From: Pseudarthrobacter sp. BIM B-2242
GTDB lineage: Bacteria; Actinomycetota; Actinomycetes; Actinomycetales; Micrococcaceae
Direction of reading: 5' to 3'
Assembly: GCF_014764445.1 (NCBI RefSeq)
Contig: NZ_CP061721.1
Span: 3,720,001-3,784,000, forward strand
Length of the DNA stretch: 64,000 nt
Positions 8,396 to 17,753 of this stretch are shown piece after piece. A model generated the notes under the pieces. It saw only the letters and a program-made list of their open reading frames with translations. It did no database searches and was not told the DNA's origin. The position numbers and the translations under genes are program-made. How positions within the stretch are numbered: the first letter of the stretch is position 1; each line of letters opens with the position of its first letter.

Positions 8396-11226
8396 CCTTT
8401 CGACCCGCGCCGCTACGAGCAGCGGCGGCTCTCGCCGTCGTCTTCATCGCGGCGCGGGTCATTTACCGCATCCTCTTCAACGGGGCGGGACTTGGCGAAC
8501 CGGTCCTACTCGACCTCCCGTCGATGCGGCTGCCGGCCCCGTACGCGCATGTGGTTTTTCTCGGCCCGGTCAGCGGACCCGGCCTGTGGGCCGCGGTGGT
8601 ATCCGCCCTGCCGATTGCCGGGATGTTCCTCGCCTTCGGCCTGCTCAACGCCTGGGTGGACGTGGCCCGCGGCTTCGTGCACCTGGCCCGCCGCGGTCCC
8701 ATGCAAGGTTTGGCCCGGACGCTTGTGGTGGCGTGGGCGGCGCTTCCGGCGCTTGCCGACGCCGTCACCTCCGTCCGCCTGGCGTTCCGCCTGCGGGGCG
8801 AACGGTTCGGCCCCCGCGCCCTGGTGCCCGTGCTCGAGCGCACCCTGGAACACGCGGCGCGGGTTGCCGCGGCGCTGGAGCTGTGCGGCTTCGGGAGCCG
8901 GGCGCCGCACTGTGCCGGGAACGACGACGGCGGCCCGCTTCTGGTGCGTGACGCACAGTTCCGCATCGGCGACGCCTCAGTGAACGTCCCGGGATTCACG
9001 CCGTCCAGCGGGTCCATCACGGTGATGACCGGCCCGACCGGGTCCGGCAAGTCCACCGTCCTGCGCGGCATCGCCGGCCTCCTCTCCCACGTCGACGGCG
9101 GCGAAATCTCCGGCACCGTGCGCGTCGCCGGAGCACACCGGGCCACCACGCCGCCGCGCGACACCGCACGCCACGTCGGCGTCGTCCTGCAGAATCCCCG
9201 CGCCGCCTTCGCCTCCACCCGGGTCCGGGACGAGATCTCCCTCGCCCTTGAGCTGCGCGGCACGCCATCCGCTGCCGCCAAGGCCCGGGTGCTCGAGGTC
9301 GCGGACCGCATCGGGGTGTCGGCGCTGCTGGACCGGAATATCAGCACCCTCTCCGCGGGTGAGGCAACGCTCGTGGCCATCGCCGCCGCGGTGGTGGATG
9401 ATCCGGCCCTGCTCCTGGTGGACGAGCCCTTGGCCGACCTTGATACTTCGGCCCGCGGACGCGTCATCGCCGTGCTCAGCGCCCTCGCCCGTGATGCCGG
9501 AGTCTGCGTCATCGTGGCGGAGCACCGCGCGGAAGCACTCGTTCCCATTGCCGACTCGTGGTGGACCATCGACGACGGCGCCCTCGTGCCAGGTGCCGCG
9601 CCAACCGCTTCGGTCCCGGCTGTTGCACATCCAACACCCACTCCGGAAACGGGGCACGCGCCCGTCCTGGCGGCGGCCAACCTCGCGGTGCACCGCAAGG
9701 GCAAGGCGCTCGTGAGCGATGCGTCCCTGACCCTGAACCGCGGCGAAGTGGTGGCCCTGGTGGGACCAAACGGCGCCGGAAAGTCCTCCCTCCTGGTGGC
9801 GCTCGCCCTGGGCGAAGGAACGGTCAACGGCGGTACTCTCGGCGGCGGCCGCGTCGCCCTCGTCCCGGACGCCTCGGACGACCTCTTCACCAGGGACACG
9901 GTGGCAGGAGAGCTCCGCGCCGCCGAGCACCGCCAAGCCCGCGGAAAAGGCGCCCGGCCCGAACCAGGATCCGCGGCCTCACGCCTGGCCCGGTTGCGCG
10001 GAGACGTCCGGATTCCCATCGGGCACGAGCATCCCCGGGATCTCTCGGCCGGAGAGCGCAGGATCCTTGCCATCACGCTGCAGACCATGGACCACCCCCA
10101 GGTGCTCCTCATCGATGAGCCCACCCGCGGACTCGACCCTGCGGCACGCACGGCGGTCGCGGCTGCGCTGCGGGCAGCCGCGGACGACGGCGCGGCGGTC
10201 CTCATCGCCACCCACGACCTCTCCTTTGCCCACAGCCTTGGCGCCCGGATCCTCCCGATGCGTGACGGCGTCGCGCCCTCCACTGCGTCTGAGAAAACAG
10301 AATCCGCCCCGGAACCGCACCTCCCGCTCCCCCGGCAGGAAAACGCCCGAGCCCGGCCACGCGTCACCGAACAATCCGACACGCACGCCCCCACACGGCA
10401 GCACCGCCACCGGATGCCGCGCGGCGCCGAACTCGCCGTCCTCGCCGCCGCCAACGTCCTGGCCCTCGCAGCGTTCTGCTGGCCGCTGCTCGCAGCGGCC
10501 TTCCCCGAGGACGCCGCCGCGTCACTCCCCTACGCGGCGCTGGCCATCGCGCCGCTCGCCGTCGTCGCCATCGTGGTGTCCCTCGACGGCTCGGTGAGCT
10601 CGGCACACACGGTGGCGCTGCTCGGTGTCCTGGCAGCGGTCGGTTCCGCGGTGCGGGTGGCGAGCACCGGCGTCGGGGGCGTGGAGGCGGTCTTTATCCT
10701 GCTGATCCTGGCCGGCCGGGCCTTCGGCGCCCGGTTCGGCATGCTCCTCGGGGCTGCCACCATCGCCCTCTCCAGCGCCCTGTGGGGCGGCATCGGGCCG
10801 TGGACGCCGTTCCAGATCTTCGCCTGCGCGTGGGTGGGGGCGGGCGCCGGGCTGCTCCCCCGGCGGGTGCGGGGCAAGGCCGAACTGTGGATGCTGTGCG
10901 GCTACGGCATCGTGGCGTCGTACCTGTTCGGGCTGCTGACCAACCTGTGGTTCTGGCCCTTCGCGGTGGGGGCCGGCACCGGCATCTCCTACCTGCCCGG
11001 CGCGCCGCTGGGCACCAACATCAGCAGCTTCCTGCTCTACTCGCTGGTGACCTCGACGGCGGGCTGGGACACCCTGCGTGCCGTCACCACCATCATCGGA
11101 ATCGCCGTGGTGGGGCGGGCCATCCTCGCCGCCCTCCGGCGGGTGAAGCCCGTCTCCAGCGCGGGCGCGCACGCGGCGCAGGCCCAACCCGCCCAGCCCA
11201 GGGACCGGCTTCACCTCAAGGTCTGA
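8392..11226 (+). CDS. Fused ECF-type transporter (T, ATPase, ATPase, S-like)
   Basis: A 944-residue protein that appears to carry a complete energy-coupling-factor transporter. Residues 1-185 hold about three membrane segments and a T-component-like ALELCGFG motif. The first ATPase has Walker A GPTGSGKS (residue 214), LSAGE (about 320) and LLLVDEPLADLD (about 341). The second has GPNGAGKS (458), LSAGERR (about 551) and VLLIDEPTRGLD. From about residue 675 several membrane segments resemble an S component. The start is the ATG overlapping the lipoprotein stop; longer upstream reading is a shadow. Usually these parts are 3-4 separate proteins. The partner lipoprotein suggests cobalamin or another vitamin. 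Confidence 0.8.
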   Translation: MTFRPAPLRAAAALAVVFIAARVIYRILFNGAGLGEPVLLDLPSMRLPAPYAHVVFLGPVSGPGLWAAVVSALPIAGMFLAFGLLNAWVDVARGFVHLARRGPMQGLARTLVVAWAALPALADAVTSVRLAFRLRGERFGPRALVPVLERTLEHAARVAAALELCGFGSRAPHCAGNDDGGPLLVRDAQFRIGDASVNVPGFTPSSGSITVMTGPTGSGKSTVLRGIAGLLSHVDGGEISGTVRVAGAHRATTPPRDTARHVGVVLQNPRAAFASTRVRDEISLALELRGTPSAAAKARVLEVADRIGVSALLDRNISTLSAGEATLVAIAAAVVDDPALLLVDEPLADLDTSARGRVIAVLSALARDAGVCVIVAEHRAEALVPIADSWWTIDDGALVPGAAPTASVPAVAHPTPTPETGHAPVLAAANLAVHRKGKALVSDASLTLNRGEVVALVGPNGAGKSSLLVALALGEGTVNGGTLGGGRVALVPDASDDLFTRDTVAGELRAAEHRQARGKGARPEPGSAASRLARLRGDVRIPIGHEHPRDLSAGERRILAITLQTMDHPQVLLIDEPTRGLDPAARTAVAAALRAAADDGAAVLIATHDLSFAHSLGARILPMRDGVAPSTASEKTESAPEPHLPLPRQENARARPRVTEQSDTHAPTRQHRHRMPRGAELAVLAAANVLALAAFCWPLLAAAFPEDAAASLPYAALAIAPLAVVAIVVSLDGSVSSAHTVALLGVLAAVGSAVRVASTGVGGVEAVFILLILAGRAFGARFGMLLGAATIALSSALWGGIGPWTPFQIFACAWVGAGAGLLPRRVRGKAELWMLCGYGIVASYLFGLLTNLWFWPFAVGAGTGISYLPGAPLGTNISSFLLYSLVTSTAGWDTLRAVTTIIGIAVVGRAILAALRRVKPVSSAGAHAAQAQPAQPRDRLHLKV

Positions 11227-11418
11227 GGAGCCCGCCAGGACCGGCCCCCCTGGTTGATGATGTGCGTCAGGCACCGGCGTACCCAGGGCGACCACCCGAA
11301 GAATGAGCCAGGAATCGTTCATGCACTGATTCTGCATGGTTATCTTCAAATTCTTGCGCTTTTATTGCAGCGCTTGTGACCCTAGTCTCATCAGTAGAGC
11401 TGTCCCGTGACCGTGAAG

Positions 11419-11466
11419 GGTGCTTCGGTGGCCTGAAACCTGGGGAGGTATCCTCATCGAAGCACC
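11419..11466 (+). promoter_or_regulatory. Structured leader before formaldehyde dehydrogenase
   Basis: In the 340-base gap before fdhA, GGTGCTTCG (11419-11427) pairs exactly with CGAAGCACC (11458-11466). The pair encloses 30 bases that contain a smaller GAGG-TAT-CCTC hairpin. The start codon lies 101 bases beyond. The arrangement suits a regulatory RNA or protein-binding leader, but I do not recognise a named riboswitch class. The rest of the gap shows no gene. Confidence 0.35.
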
Positions 11467-11566
11467 GCTCTCGGGCCATGGGGCAGCGCCTGCAAATTTG
11501 CCGGCCAGTGCAAGGCCATCCGAACGGAAGGCCTGGCACCAAATACCCCTACACAAAGGAGTGTCC

Positions 11567-12784
11567 ATGTCAGGAAACAGAGCCGTCGCCTACAAAGAAC
11601 CCGGTGTCGTCGAAATCATCAACACCGACTACCCGACGTTCGAACTCAAAGATGGGCCTGGCGTTAATCCCGCCAATGTGGGCCGAAAAGTACCCCACGG
11701 CGCGATCCTGCGCACGGTGACCACCAATATCTGCGGCTCGGACCAGCACATGGTGAGGGGCCGGACCACAGCCCCAAAGGACCTCGTCCTCGGCCATGAA
11801 ATCACCGGTGAAGTGGTGGAGGTCGGTCCGGACGTGGAGTTCATCAAGGTGGGCGACATTGTCTCCGTACCTTTCAATATCTCCTGCGGCCGGTGCCGGA
11901 ACTGCAAGGAGCGCAAGACGGGCATCTGCCTGAACGTCAACCCTGACCGCCCGGGCAGCGCCTATGGTTATGTGGATATGGGCGGCTGGGTGGGCGGCCA
12001 AGCCGAATATGTGCTGGTCCCCTATGCTGACTGGAACCTGCTCAGGTTCCCGGATCGCGACCAGGCCCTGGAAAAGATCATGGACCTGACCATGCTTTCC
12101 GATATCTTCCCCACAGGCTTTCACGGCGCCGTCACCGCCGGGGTGGGCGTCGGATCCACTGTCTATATTGCCGGTGCCGGCCCGGTGGGCCTCGCGGCCG
12201 CCGTCGGCGCCCAGCTGCTCGGTGCAGCCGTGGTGATTGTCGGCGACATGAACGAAGACCGCCTGGCTCAGGCCCGATCCTTCGGCTGCGAAACGGTGAA
12301 CGTCACAAACGGCGATCCGAAGGACCAGATCGAGCAAATCCTTGGCGTCCCCGAAGTTGATTGCGGCGTCGACGCCGTAGGGTTTGAAGCCCGCGGTCAC
12401 GGCAAGGACGCCTCCCACGAGGCCCCCGCCACCGTGCTGAACTCGCTCATGGACATCACCGCTGCAGGCGGGGCTCTGGGCATTCCCGGCCTGTATGTCA
12501 CCGGCGACCCTGGTGGAGTTGACGAGGCAGCCAAGCACGGCTCCCTCTCGCTGTCCTTGGGTACCGGATGGGCAAAGTCCCTGTCGTTTACCACTGGACA
12601 GTGCCCCGTCATGTCATACAACCGCCAGCTGATGATGGCGATCCTGCACGACAAGGTTCAGATCGCCAAGGCAGTAAACGCGAAAGCGATCCCGCTTGAG
12701 GATGCACCGCGCGGTTACGCCGAATTTGACGCCGGTTCGGCGACGAAATTCGTGCTGAATCCGAACGGATACGTCAAGGCGTAG
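11567..12784 (+). CDS. fdhA: Glutathione-independent formaldehyde dehydrogenase
   Basis: A 405-residue zinc-dependent alcohol dehydrogenase family protein closely resembling Pseudomonas putida FdhA, which oxidises formaldehyde to formate with NAD and no added thiol. The catalytic-zinc region TTNICGSDQHMVRG, the structural-zinc Cys cluster CGRCRNCKERKTGIC and the Rossmann motif AGAGPVGLAAAVGA are all present. The ATG at 11567 follows CAAAGGAG, which decides the start. Formaldehyde is released when betaine is demethylated through dimethylglycine and sarcosine, so the gene fits near the choline-betaine cluster. The demethylases themselves are not in this window. Confidence 0.9.
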   Translation: MSGNRAVAYKEPGVVEIINTDYPTFELKDGPGVNPANVGRKVPHGAILRTVTTNICGSDQHMVRGRTTAPKDLVLGHEITGEVVEVGPDVEFIKVGDIVSVPFNISCGRCRNCKERKTGICLNVNPDRPGSAYGYVDMGGWVGGQAEYVLVPYADWNLLRFPDRDQALEKIMDLTMLSDIFPTGFHGAVTAGVGVGSTVYIAGAGPVGLAAAVGAQLLGAAVVIVGDMNEDRLAQARSFGCETVNVTNGDPKDQIEQILGVPEVDCGVDAVGFEARGHGKDASHEAPATVLNSLMDITAAGGALGIPGLYVTGDPGGVDEAAKHGSLSLSLGTGWAKSLSFTTGQCPVMSYNRQLMMAILHDKVQIAKAVNAKAIPLEDAPRGYAEFDAGSATKFVLNPNGYVKA

Positions 12785-12828
12785 AACCGCAGCGCATCCA
12801 CTCTCCCAGCACCAGCAAAGGTAATCAC

Positions 12829-13017
12829 ATGACCCACCGCACCGACCAAGAATCGATTCTCCGCCTTAGCAGCAACGGGGAAAAGCCTGTTGACATCCGG
12901 CTCGAAGCATCGAGTCCGGTGACCGTTCGGCTGCAGCTGGATGGTGGCTGCAATTGCCACCATGGCACTGAAAATCGCCCCGGTTCGTATGTTGACAGCG
13001 ACCTCGGCGTCCGCTGA
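12829..13017 (+). CDS. Small hypothetical protein
   Basis: A 62-residue reading frame 45 bases after fdhA, with AAAGG upstream of its ATG. The product is hydrophilic with a CNCHHG cluster near its C-terminal third that could bind metal. I do not recognise it. A longer open frame on the opposite strand covers the same bases. It may be a real small gene or chance. Confidence 0.3.
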   Translation: MTHRTDQESILRLSSNGEKPVDIRLEASSPVTVRLQLDGGCNCHHGTENRPGSYVDSDLGVR

Positions 13018-13091
13018 CAACGGCTGCACCGGCCATTCGGCATCAGCCCTGAGGCCGGGACCACTCAGATAGGCCTGAAGTGCGCACACAG

Positions 13092-13134
13092 GAAAGCGGC
13101 CGACGGCGGGAACCTCCCGCCGTCGGCCGCTTTC
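13092..13134. terminator. 20-bp perfect hairpin terminator
   Basis: GAAAGCGGCCGACGGCGGGA pairs perfectly with 13115-13134 across a three-base ACC loop. It lies about 300 bases after fdhA. The GGCCGACGGCGGGA core resembles the hairpin at 7095, suggesting a shared terminator type in this genome. Confidence 0.7.
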
Positions 13135-13293
13135 GTTGTGTAAGGGTTCGGGGTGTAAGGGTGCGGGCCACCTGGACCACCGGTATTGCTCCCCGGCCGA
13201 AGCCGGCCGGAGCCATGCGCCCAACACGGCCAGCGCACTAATCCAGGTTGTTGCCTGCCGTTTCAGGCCCGCACGGCATTGCCCCGCAGGGCG

Positions 13294-13446
13294 TCAGACG
13301 TTGGACCGCTGTTTGAGCCAGCCCCACACGCCCGTGGCCACGAACAGGATCAGGCCGATGAAGGCCAGCCACAGCAGGCCCTTCACCACGAAGCCGAGGA
13401 TCGAGAGGACAAGCCAGATGATAAGCAGTGTGATGATAATTCCCAT
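13294..13446 (-). CDS. 50-residue hydrophobic membrane protein
   Basis: The reverse strand encodes MGIIITLLIIWLVLSILGFV and continues to residue 50, ending LKQRSNV. There are two closely spaced membrane segments with a single Lys at the turn (residue 22) and a positively charged tail. It belongs to the general type of very small actinobacterial hydrophobic proteins; the role is unknown. No strong ribosome-binding site is visible. It lies 43 bases after the metH stop on the same strand and might be its last operon gene. Confidence 0.6.
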   Translation of the reverse strand: MGIIITLLIIWLVLSILGFVVKGLLWLAFIGLILFVATGVWGWLKQRSNV

Positions 13447-13489
13447 AGGGGAAGCTTAAGCCTTGTCCCTGCCGAAACCGGCCCCAGAC

Positions 13490-16400
13490 TCACACCTTGA
13501 AGTACTTCGCCTCCGGGTGGTGGAACACAAACGCGTCGGTGGACTGTTCCGGGTGCAGCATCAGCTCGTCGCTGAGGACCACGCCCATCCGCTCGGGTTT
13601 CAGGAGCTCCGTCACCTTGCGGCGGTCCTCCATGTCCGGGCAGGCGGGGTAGCCAAGTGAGAATCGTGCACCGCGGTACTCGAGCTTGAACAGGCCGGCC
13701 TTGTCCTTGGGCTCCTCGGCCGCGAAGCCCAGCTCGGAGCGGATCCGCGCATGCCAAAATTCCGCCAGCGCCTCGGTGAGCTGCATGACCAGGCCGTTGA
13801 GCTCGTAGTAGTCGCGGTAGTGGTTCCCGGCGAACAGTTCGGACGTGACTTCCTCGATCTTCGAGCCGGCGGTGACCAGCTGCACCGGCAGGACGTCGAT
13901 CGTTCCCGATTCGCGGGAGCGGACAAAGTCGGCGAGGCACAGGTGCCGGTCGCGGCGCTGACGCGGGAAATTAAACCGCAGCCGGTCGGTGCCGATCGGG
14001 CCGCCTGACCCGCCGTCGGGGGCGAGCAGTCCGGGGGTGCCGAGGACGCCGTCGCGGTCCTCGCCGTGGTGCAGCACCACAACCTGCTCCCCCTCGGAGA
14101 CCACCGGGAAGTAGCCGTAGGCGACGGATGCGTCCAGCATTCCCTCGCCGAGGATGCGGTCCAGCCAGTAGCGCAGGCGCGGCCGGCCCTCGCGTTCCAC
14201 CAGTTCCTCGTAAGAGGCGCCGTCGTCGCCGCGGCCGGGCTTGAGGCCCCACTGCCCCATGAAGGTGGCGCGCTCGTCGAGGAAGGTGGAGTAGTCGTGG
14301 AGCGAGACGCCGCGCACGATGCGGGTGCCCCAGAACGGCGGTGACGGCACGTGGTTGTCGGCGGCGACGTCGGACCGGCCGGGCATTGACTCCGGCTCGG
14401 TCACCGTGAACTTCGGGCCGCCCTTGTGGATCCGCTTCTTCAGCGGCGGAAGGCCGACGGCGGCGGGGTCGGCGCCGCGGGCCACCTGCACCAGCGGTTC
14501 CATGAGGGCGAGGCCCTCGAAGGCGTCCTTGGCGTACCGGACGGTGCCTTCAAACTGCTCCGCCAGGTCCTGCTCCACGTAGGCGCGGGTCAGAGCTGCG
14601 CCGCCGAGGACGATGGGCCACTTCTTCGCGAGGCCGCGGGACTGGAGTTCGGCGAGGTTCTCCTTCATCACCACGGTGGACTTCACGAGCAGCCCGGACA
14701 TGCCGATGACGTCGGCGTTGTGTTCCTCGGCTGCGGCCATGATCTCGGCGATGCCCTGCTTGATGCCGATGTTGATGACTTTGTAGCCGTTGTTGGTGAG
14801 GATGATGTCCACCAGGTTCTTGCCGATGTCGTGCACGTCGCCGCGGACGGTGGCGATCACCATGGTGCCCTTGCCCGAGGCATCCGACTTCTCCATGTGC
14901 GGCTCGAGCAGGGCCACCGCGTTCTTCATGACCTCGGCGGACTGGAGTACGAAGGGCAGCTGCATCTCGCCGGCGCCGAAGCGCTCACCGACGACCTTCA
15001 TGCCTTCGAGCAGTTGGTCATTGATGATGCCGAGCGGGGTCATGCCTTCGGAGCGCGCCAGGTCGAGGTCCTCTTCGAGGCCCTTGCCTTCGCCGTCGAT
15101 GATGCGCCGCTGCAGGCGTTCGCCGGTGGGCAGCGCCGCGAGTTCCGCGGCGCGCTGATCCTTGAGCGCTGCGGTGTCGACGCCGGCGAACATGTCCAGC
15201 ATGATGTTGAGGGGATCGTAGGTCACGTTGCCGTCGGCGTCGTATTCGCGGCGGTCATAGACGAGGTCCAGGGCCACCTTCCGCTGCTCCTCCGGGAGCG
15301 AGGCGAGCGGCACGATCTTGGCGGCGTCGATGATGCCGCTGGTCAGGCCGGCCTGGACGGCCTCGTGCAGGAACACCGAGTTCAGGGCCATGCGCGCTGC
15401 CGGGTTCAGGCCGAAGGACACATTCGAAACGCCGAGGGTGGTGTTGATGCCGGGGTACTTGGCGGTGATCTGGCGGATGGCCTCGATGGTTTCGATGCCG
15501 TCCCGGCGGGTTTCTTCCTGGCCGGTGGCGATGGGGAAGGTCAGGGCGTCCACGATGATGTCCTCGACCCGCATGCCCCATTCGCCCACCAGGGCGTCGA
15601 CGAGGCGTGAGGCGATGGCCACCTTGCCCTCGGTGGTGCGTGCCTGGCCCTGTTCGTCGATGGTCAGGGCGATCACGGCGGTGCCGTGTTCCTTTACGAG
15701 CGGCATGATGCGCGCGAAGCGGCTGTCCGGGCCGTCGCCGTCCTCGTAGTTGACCGAGTTGACCACCGGGCGGCCGCCGATGAGTTCCAGCCCGGCCCGC
15801 AGCACGGGCGGTTCGGTGGAGTCGATGACGAGCGGGAGGGTGGAGGCCGACGCGAACCGTGAGACGACCTCCTTGATGTCGGCCACGCCGTCGCGCCCCA
15901 CATAGTCGATGCAGACGTCCAGCAGGTGTGCGCCGACGCGGACCTGTTCGCGGGCGATGTCCACGCAGTCGTCCCAGCGCTCTTCCAGCATCGCCTGGCG
16001 GAACGCCTTCGAACCGTTCGCGTTGGTGCGCTCGCCGATGGCGAGGTACGCGGACTCCTGGTCGAAGTTCACGTGGTGGTAGAGGGACGCGATGCCGGCT
16101 TCACGCTCGGTGGGAACGCGGCTGCCATCGGCGCCCCGCCCGCCGCTGGTGACCGCGGCGGCGGCGCGCAACGGCGCAAGGCGTTCGACGACGGCGGCCA
16201 TGTGCTCCGGCGTCGTACCGCAGCAGCCGCCCACCAGGCCCAGGCCGAATTCGCGCACGAACTGCTCGTGCGCGGTGGCGAGTTCGGTGGGTGAGAGCGG
16301 GTAGTGCGCGCCGTTGGGGCCGAGGACGGGGAGGCCGGCATTGGGCATGCAGGCGATGGCCACGGAGGACTGCTTGGAGAGGTGGCGGAGGTGCTCGCTC

Positions 16401-17140
16401 ATCTCGTCCGGCCCGGTGGCGCAGTTCAGTCCGATAGCGTCGACGCCGAGCGGCTCGAGAGCGGTGAGTGCGGCGCCGATTTCGGAGCCCATGAGCATGG
16501 TTCCGGTAGTTTCGACGGTCACTTCCACGAAGATGGGGAGCCTGATGCCGCGGGTGACGATGGCCTGCTTGCAGCCGTTGACCGCGGCTTTGGTCTGCAG
16601 GAGGTCCTGGCTGGTTTCGATGAGGAAGGCGTCCGCGCCGCCGTCGATGAGGCCCTCGGCCTGCAGGGCGAAGGTCTGCTTGAGGTAGTCGTAGGTGGTG
16701 TGGCCGAGGCTGGGGAGCTTGGTGCCCGGCCCCATGGAGCCCAGGACCCAGCGCATGCGGCCGTCGGTTTTTTCTGCCGCTTCGGCGCGTTCGCGGGCGA
16801 TCTCGGCGCCCTTGCGGGCGAGCTCTTCGATCCGGTCGTCGATGCCGTAGTCGGAGAGGTTGGACCAGTTGGCGCCGAAGGTGTTGGTTTCGACAGCGTC
16901 GATGCCCGTGGCGAAGTACGCGTCGTGGATGTCCGCGAGGACATCCGGGCGCGTGTGGTTGAGGATCTCGTTGCAGCCTTCCAGCCCCAGGAAGTCGTCG
17001 TCGAGTGACAGCTCCCGGCCCTGCAGCATGGTGCCCATGGCCCCATCGGCAATGACGACCCGGTGGTTCACCGCATCCAGCAGCTCCTGGGCGCGGACGG
17101 GACGGGGCACGGAATCAATATCAAGCGCAAAACGAGGCAT
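13490..17140 (-). CDS. metH: Cobalamin-dependent methionine synthase
   Basis: A full-length 1216-residue MetH, transferring a methyl group from methyltetrahydrofolate to homocysteine through cobalamin. The N-terminal homocysteine-binding barrel starts with VVIADGAMGTMLQGREL and holds the zinc ligands in GGCCGTTPEH (about residue 303). The pterin domain follows (INERTN-like AIGERTNANGSKAF). The cobalamin domain has DVHDIGKN with the axial His near residue 769. The C-terminal activation domain ends FVFHHPEAKYFKV. It is transcribed alone. I looked for a cobalamin or SAM-related riboswitch upstream (17141-17386) and could not recognise one. Confidence 0.95.
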   Translation of the reverse strand: MPRFALDIDSVPRPVRAQELLDAVNHRVVIADGAMGTMLQGRELSLDDDFLGLEGCNEILNHTRPDVLADIHDAYFATGIDAVETNTFGANWSNLSDYGIDDRIEELARKGAEIARERAEAAEKTDGRMRWVLGSMGPGTKLPSLGHTTYDYLKQTFALQAEGLIDGGADAFLIETSQDLLQTKAAVNGCKQAIVTRGIRLPIFVEVTVETTGTMLMGSEIGAALTALEPLGVDAIGLNCATGPDEMSEHLRHLSKQSSVAIACMPNAGLPVLGPNGAHYPLSPTELATAHEQFVREFGLGLVGGCCGTTPEHMAAVVERLAPLRAAAAVTSGGRGADGSRVPTEREAGIASLYHHVNFDQESAYLAIGERTNANGSKAFRQAMLEERWDDCVDIAREQVRVGAHLLDVCIDYVGRDGVADIKEVVSRFASASTLPLVIDSTEPPVLRAGLELIGGRPVVNSVNYEDGDGPDSRFARIMPLVKEHGTAVIALTIDEQGQARTTEGKVAIASRLVDALVGEWGMRVEDIIVDALTFPIATGQEETRRDGIETIEAIRQITAKYPGINTTLGVSNVSFGLNPAARMALNSVFLHEAVQAGLTSGIIDAAKIVPLASLPEEQRKVALDLVYDRREYDADGNVTYDPLNIMLDMFAGVDTAALKDQRAAELAALPTGERLQRRIIDGEGKGLEEDLDLARSEGMTPLGIINDQLLEGMKVVGERFGAGEMQLPFVLQSAEVMKNAVALLEPHMEKSDASGKGTMVIATVRGDVHDIGKNLVDIILTNNGYKVINIGIKQGIAEIMAAAEEHNADVIGMSGLLVKSTVVMKENLAELQSRGLAKKWPIVLGGAALTRAYVEQDLAEQFEGTVRYAKDAFEGLALMEPLVQVARGADPAAVGLPPLKKRIHKGGPKFTVTEPESMPGRSDVAADNHVPSPPFWGTRIVRGVSLHDYSTFLDERATFMGQWGLKPGRGDDGASYEELVEREGRPRLRYWLDRILGEGMLDASVAYGYFPVVSEGEQVVVLHHGEDRDGVLGTPGLLAPDGGSGGPIGTDRLRFNFPRQRRDRHLCLADFVRSRESGTIDVLPVQLVTAGSKIEEVTSELFAGNHYRDYYELNGLVMQLTEALAEFWHARIRSELGFAAEEPKDKAGLFKLEYRGARFSLGYPACPDMEDRRKVTELLKPERMGVVLSDELMLHPEQSTDAFVFHHPEAKYFKV

Positions 17141-17386
17141 CTAAACAGGTTACGTCTGGGGGCCGGAAGGTTGCGCTGTGTGTCTATGTGCTACGACGGC
17201 GAGGGGGTGGGAGTTCAGACCTTGGGTAGCGCCTCTGGGCTTACGGCAACTGGCATGCACGGGTATTCATGGGACGGGAGTAGCCGCCTCCGTCATTTGC
17301 CCGACGGTGAACGGCACTCATACTGCTCGGTGGCGGGGCCGATGTTAGCTCATGACAGAAAGCTCCTCCGGCTGTAGGCTCCGAAT

Positions 17387-17665
17387 ATGCCTGAGGGTCG
17401 GAAGCGCCTTGAGCCGCGTATGACGCGGGGCGGATTTCGCTGGCAGCTGGTCATGGTGTCCTTCATGGCCGTAAACGCAATCGTGCAAATTGCATTCCGG
17501 TGGAATCAAGCTTGGGGTGCCTTTCTTTACCTCATGCTGGCCATGCTGATTATCTGCGCGGTCTTCACCGCCTATCTGCTCTATGTGCGCCACTACGACG
17601 GTCATTTCTGGGACGAGGAAGAAGCCCGTCGCCAGGACTGGGATCGTCGGGGCCGGCAGCTTTAG
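17387..17665 (+). CDS. Small two-TM membrane protein
   Basis: A 92-residue protein with a basic N-terminus (MPEGRKRLEPRMTRGGFRW), two membrane segments (about residues 20-37 and 45-66) and a charged C-terminal tail (FWDEEEARRQDWDRRGRQL). It is divergent from metH. No known family is apparent and the role is unknown. Basic ends on a two-TM hairpin predict both termini inside. It is the last chromosomal-type gene before the island of recombinases. Confidence 0.6.
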   Translation: MPEGRKRLEPRMTRGGFRWQLVMVSFMAVNAIVQIAFRWNQAWGAFLYLMLAMLIICAVFTAYLLYVRHYDGHFWDEEEARRQDWDRRGRQL

Positions 17666-17701
17666 ATTTGGCGAACGCCGAGGGACATCCTCCTCGAAAG
17701 C

Positions 17702-17753
17702 AAGCGGGTCCAGGTAGTCCTAGTTGCGCCCTGCGTGCAGGCCTGACCCGCTT
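17702..17753. repeat. Inverted repeat at the left end of the island
   Basis: AAGCGGGTC (17702-17710) pairs with GACCCGCTT (17745-17753) around a 34-base loop; the stem extends by three more pairs past a bulged base. It overlaps the stop codon of the recombinase-like gene and may be its terminator or part of an element end. Confidence 0.35.

Noticed and set aside
8463..10454. A 663-codon open frame on the minus strand opposite the ECF fusion
   Set aside because: It is Arg/Ser/Ala-rich shadow coding; the plus strand has clear ABC motifs in the expected order.
14426..15610. A 394-codon open frame on the plus strand opposite metH
   Set aside because: Composition is Gly/Asp/Val-rich without motifs, and metH is complete on the other strand.
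17141..17386. A possible cobalamin or SAM-type riboswitch upstream of metH
   Set aside because: I could not find the conserved B12 box or another class signature; a covariance-model search would settle it.
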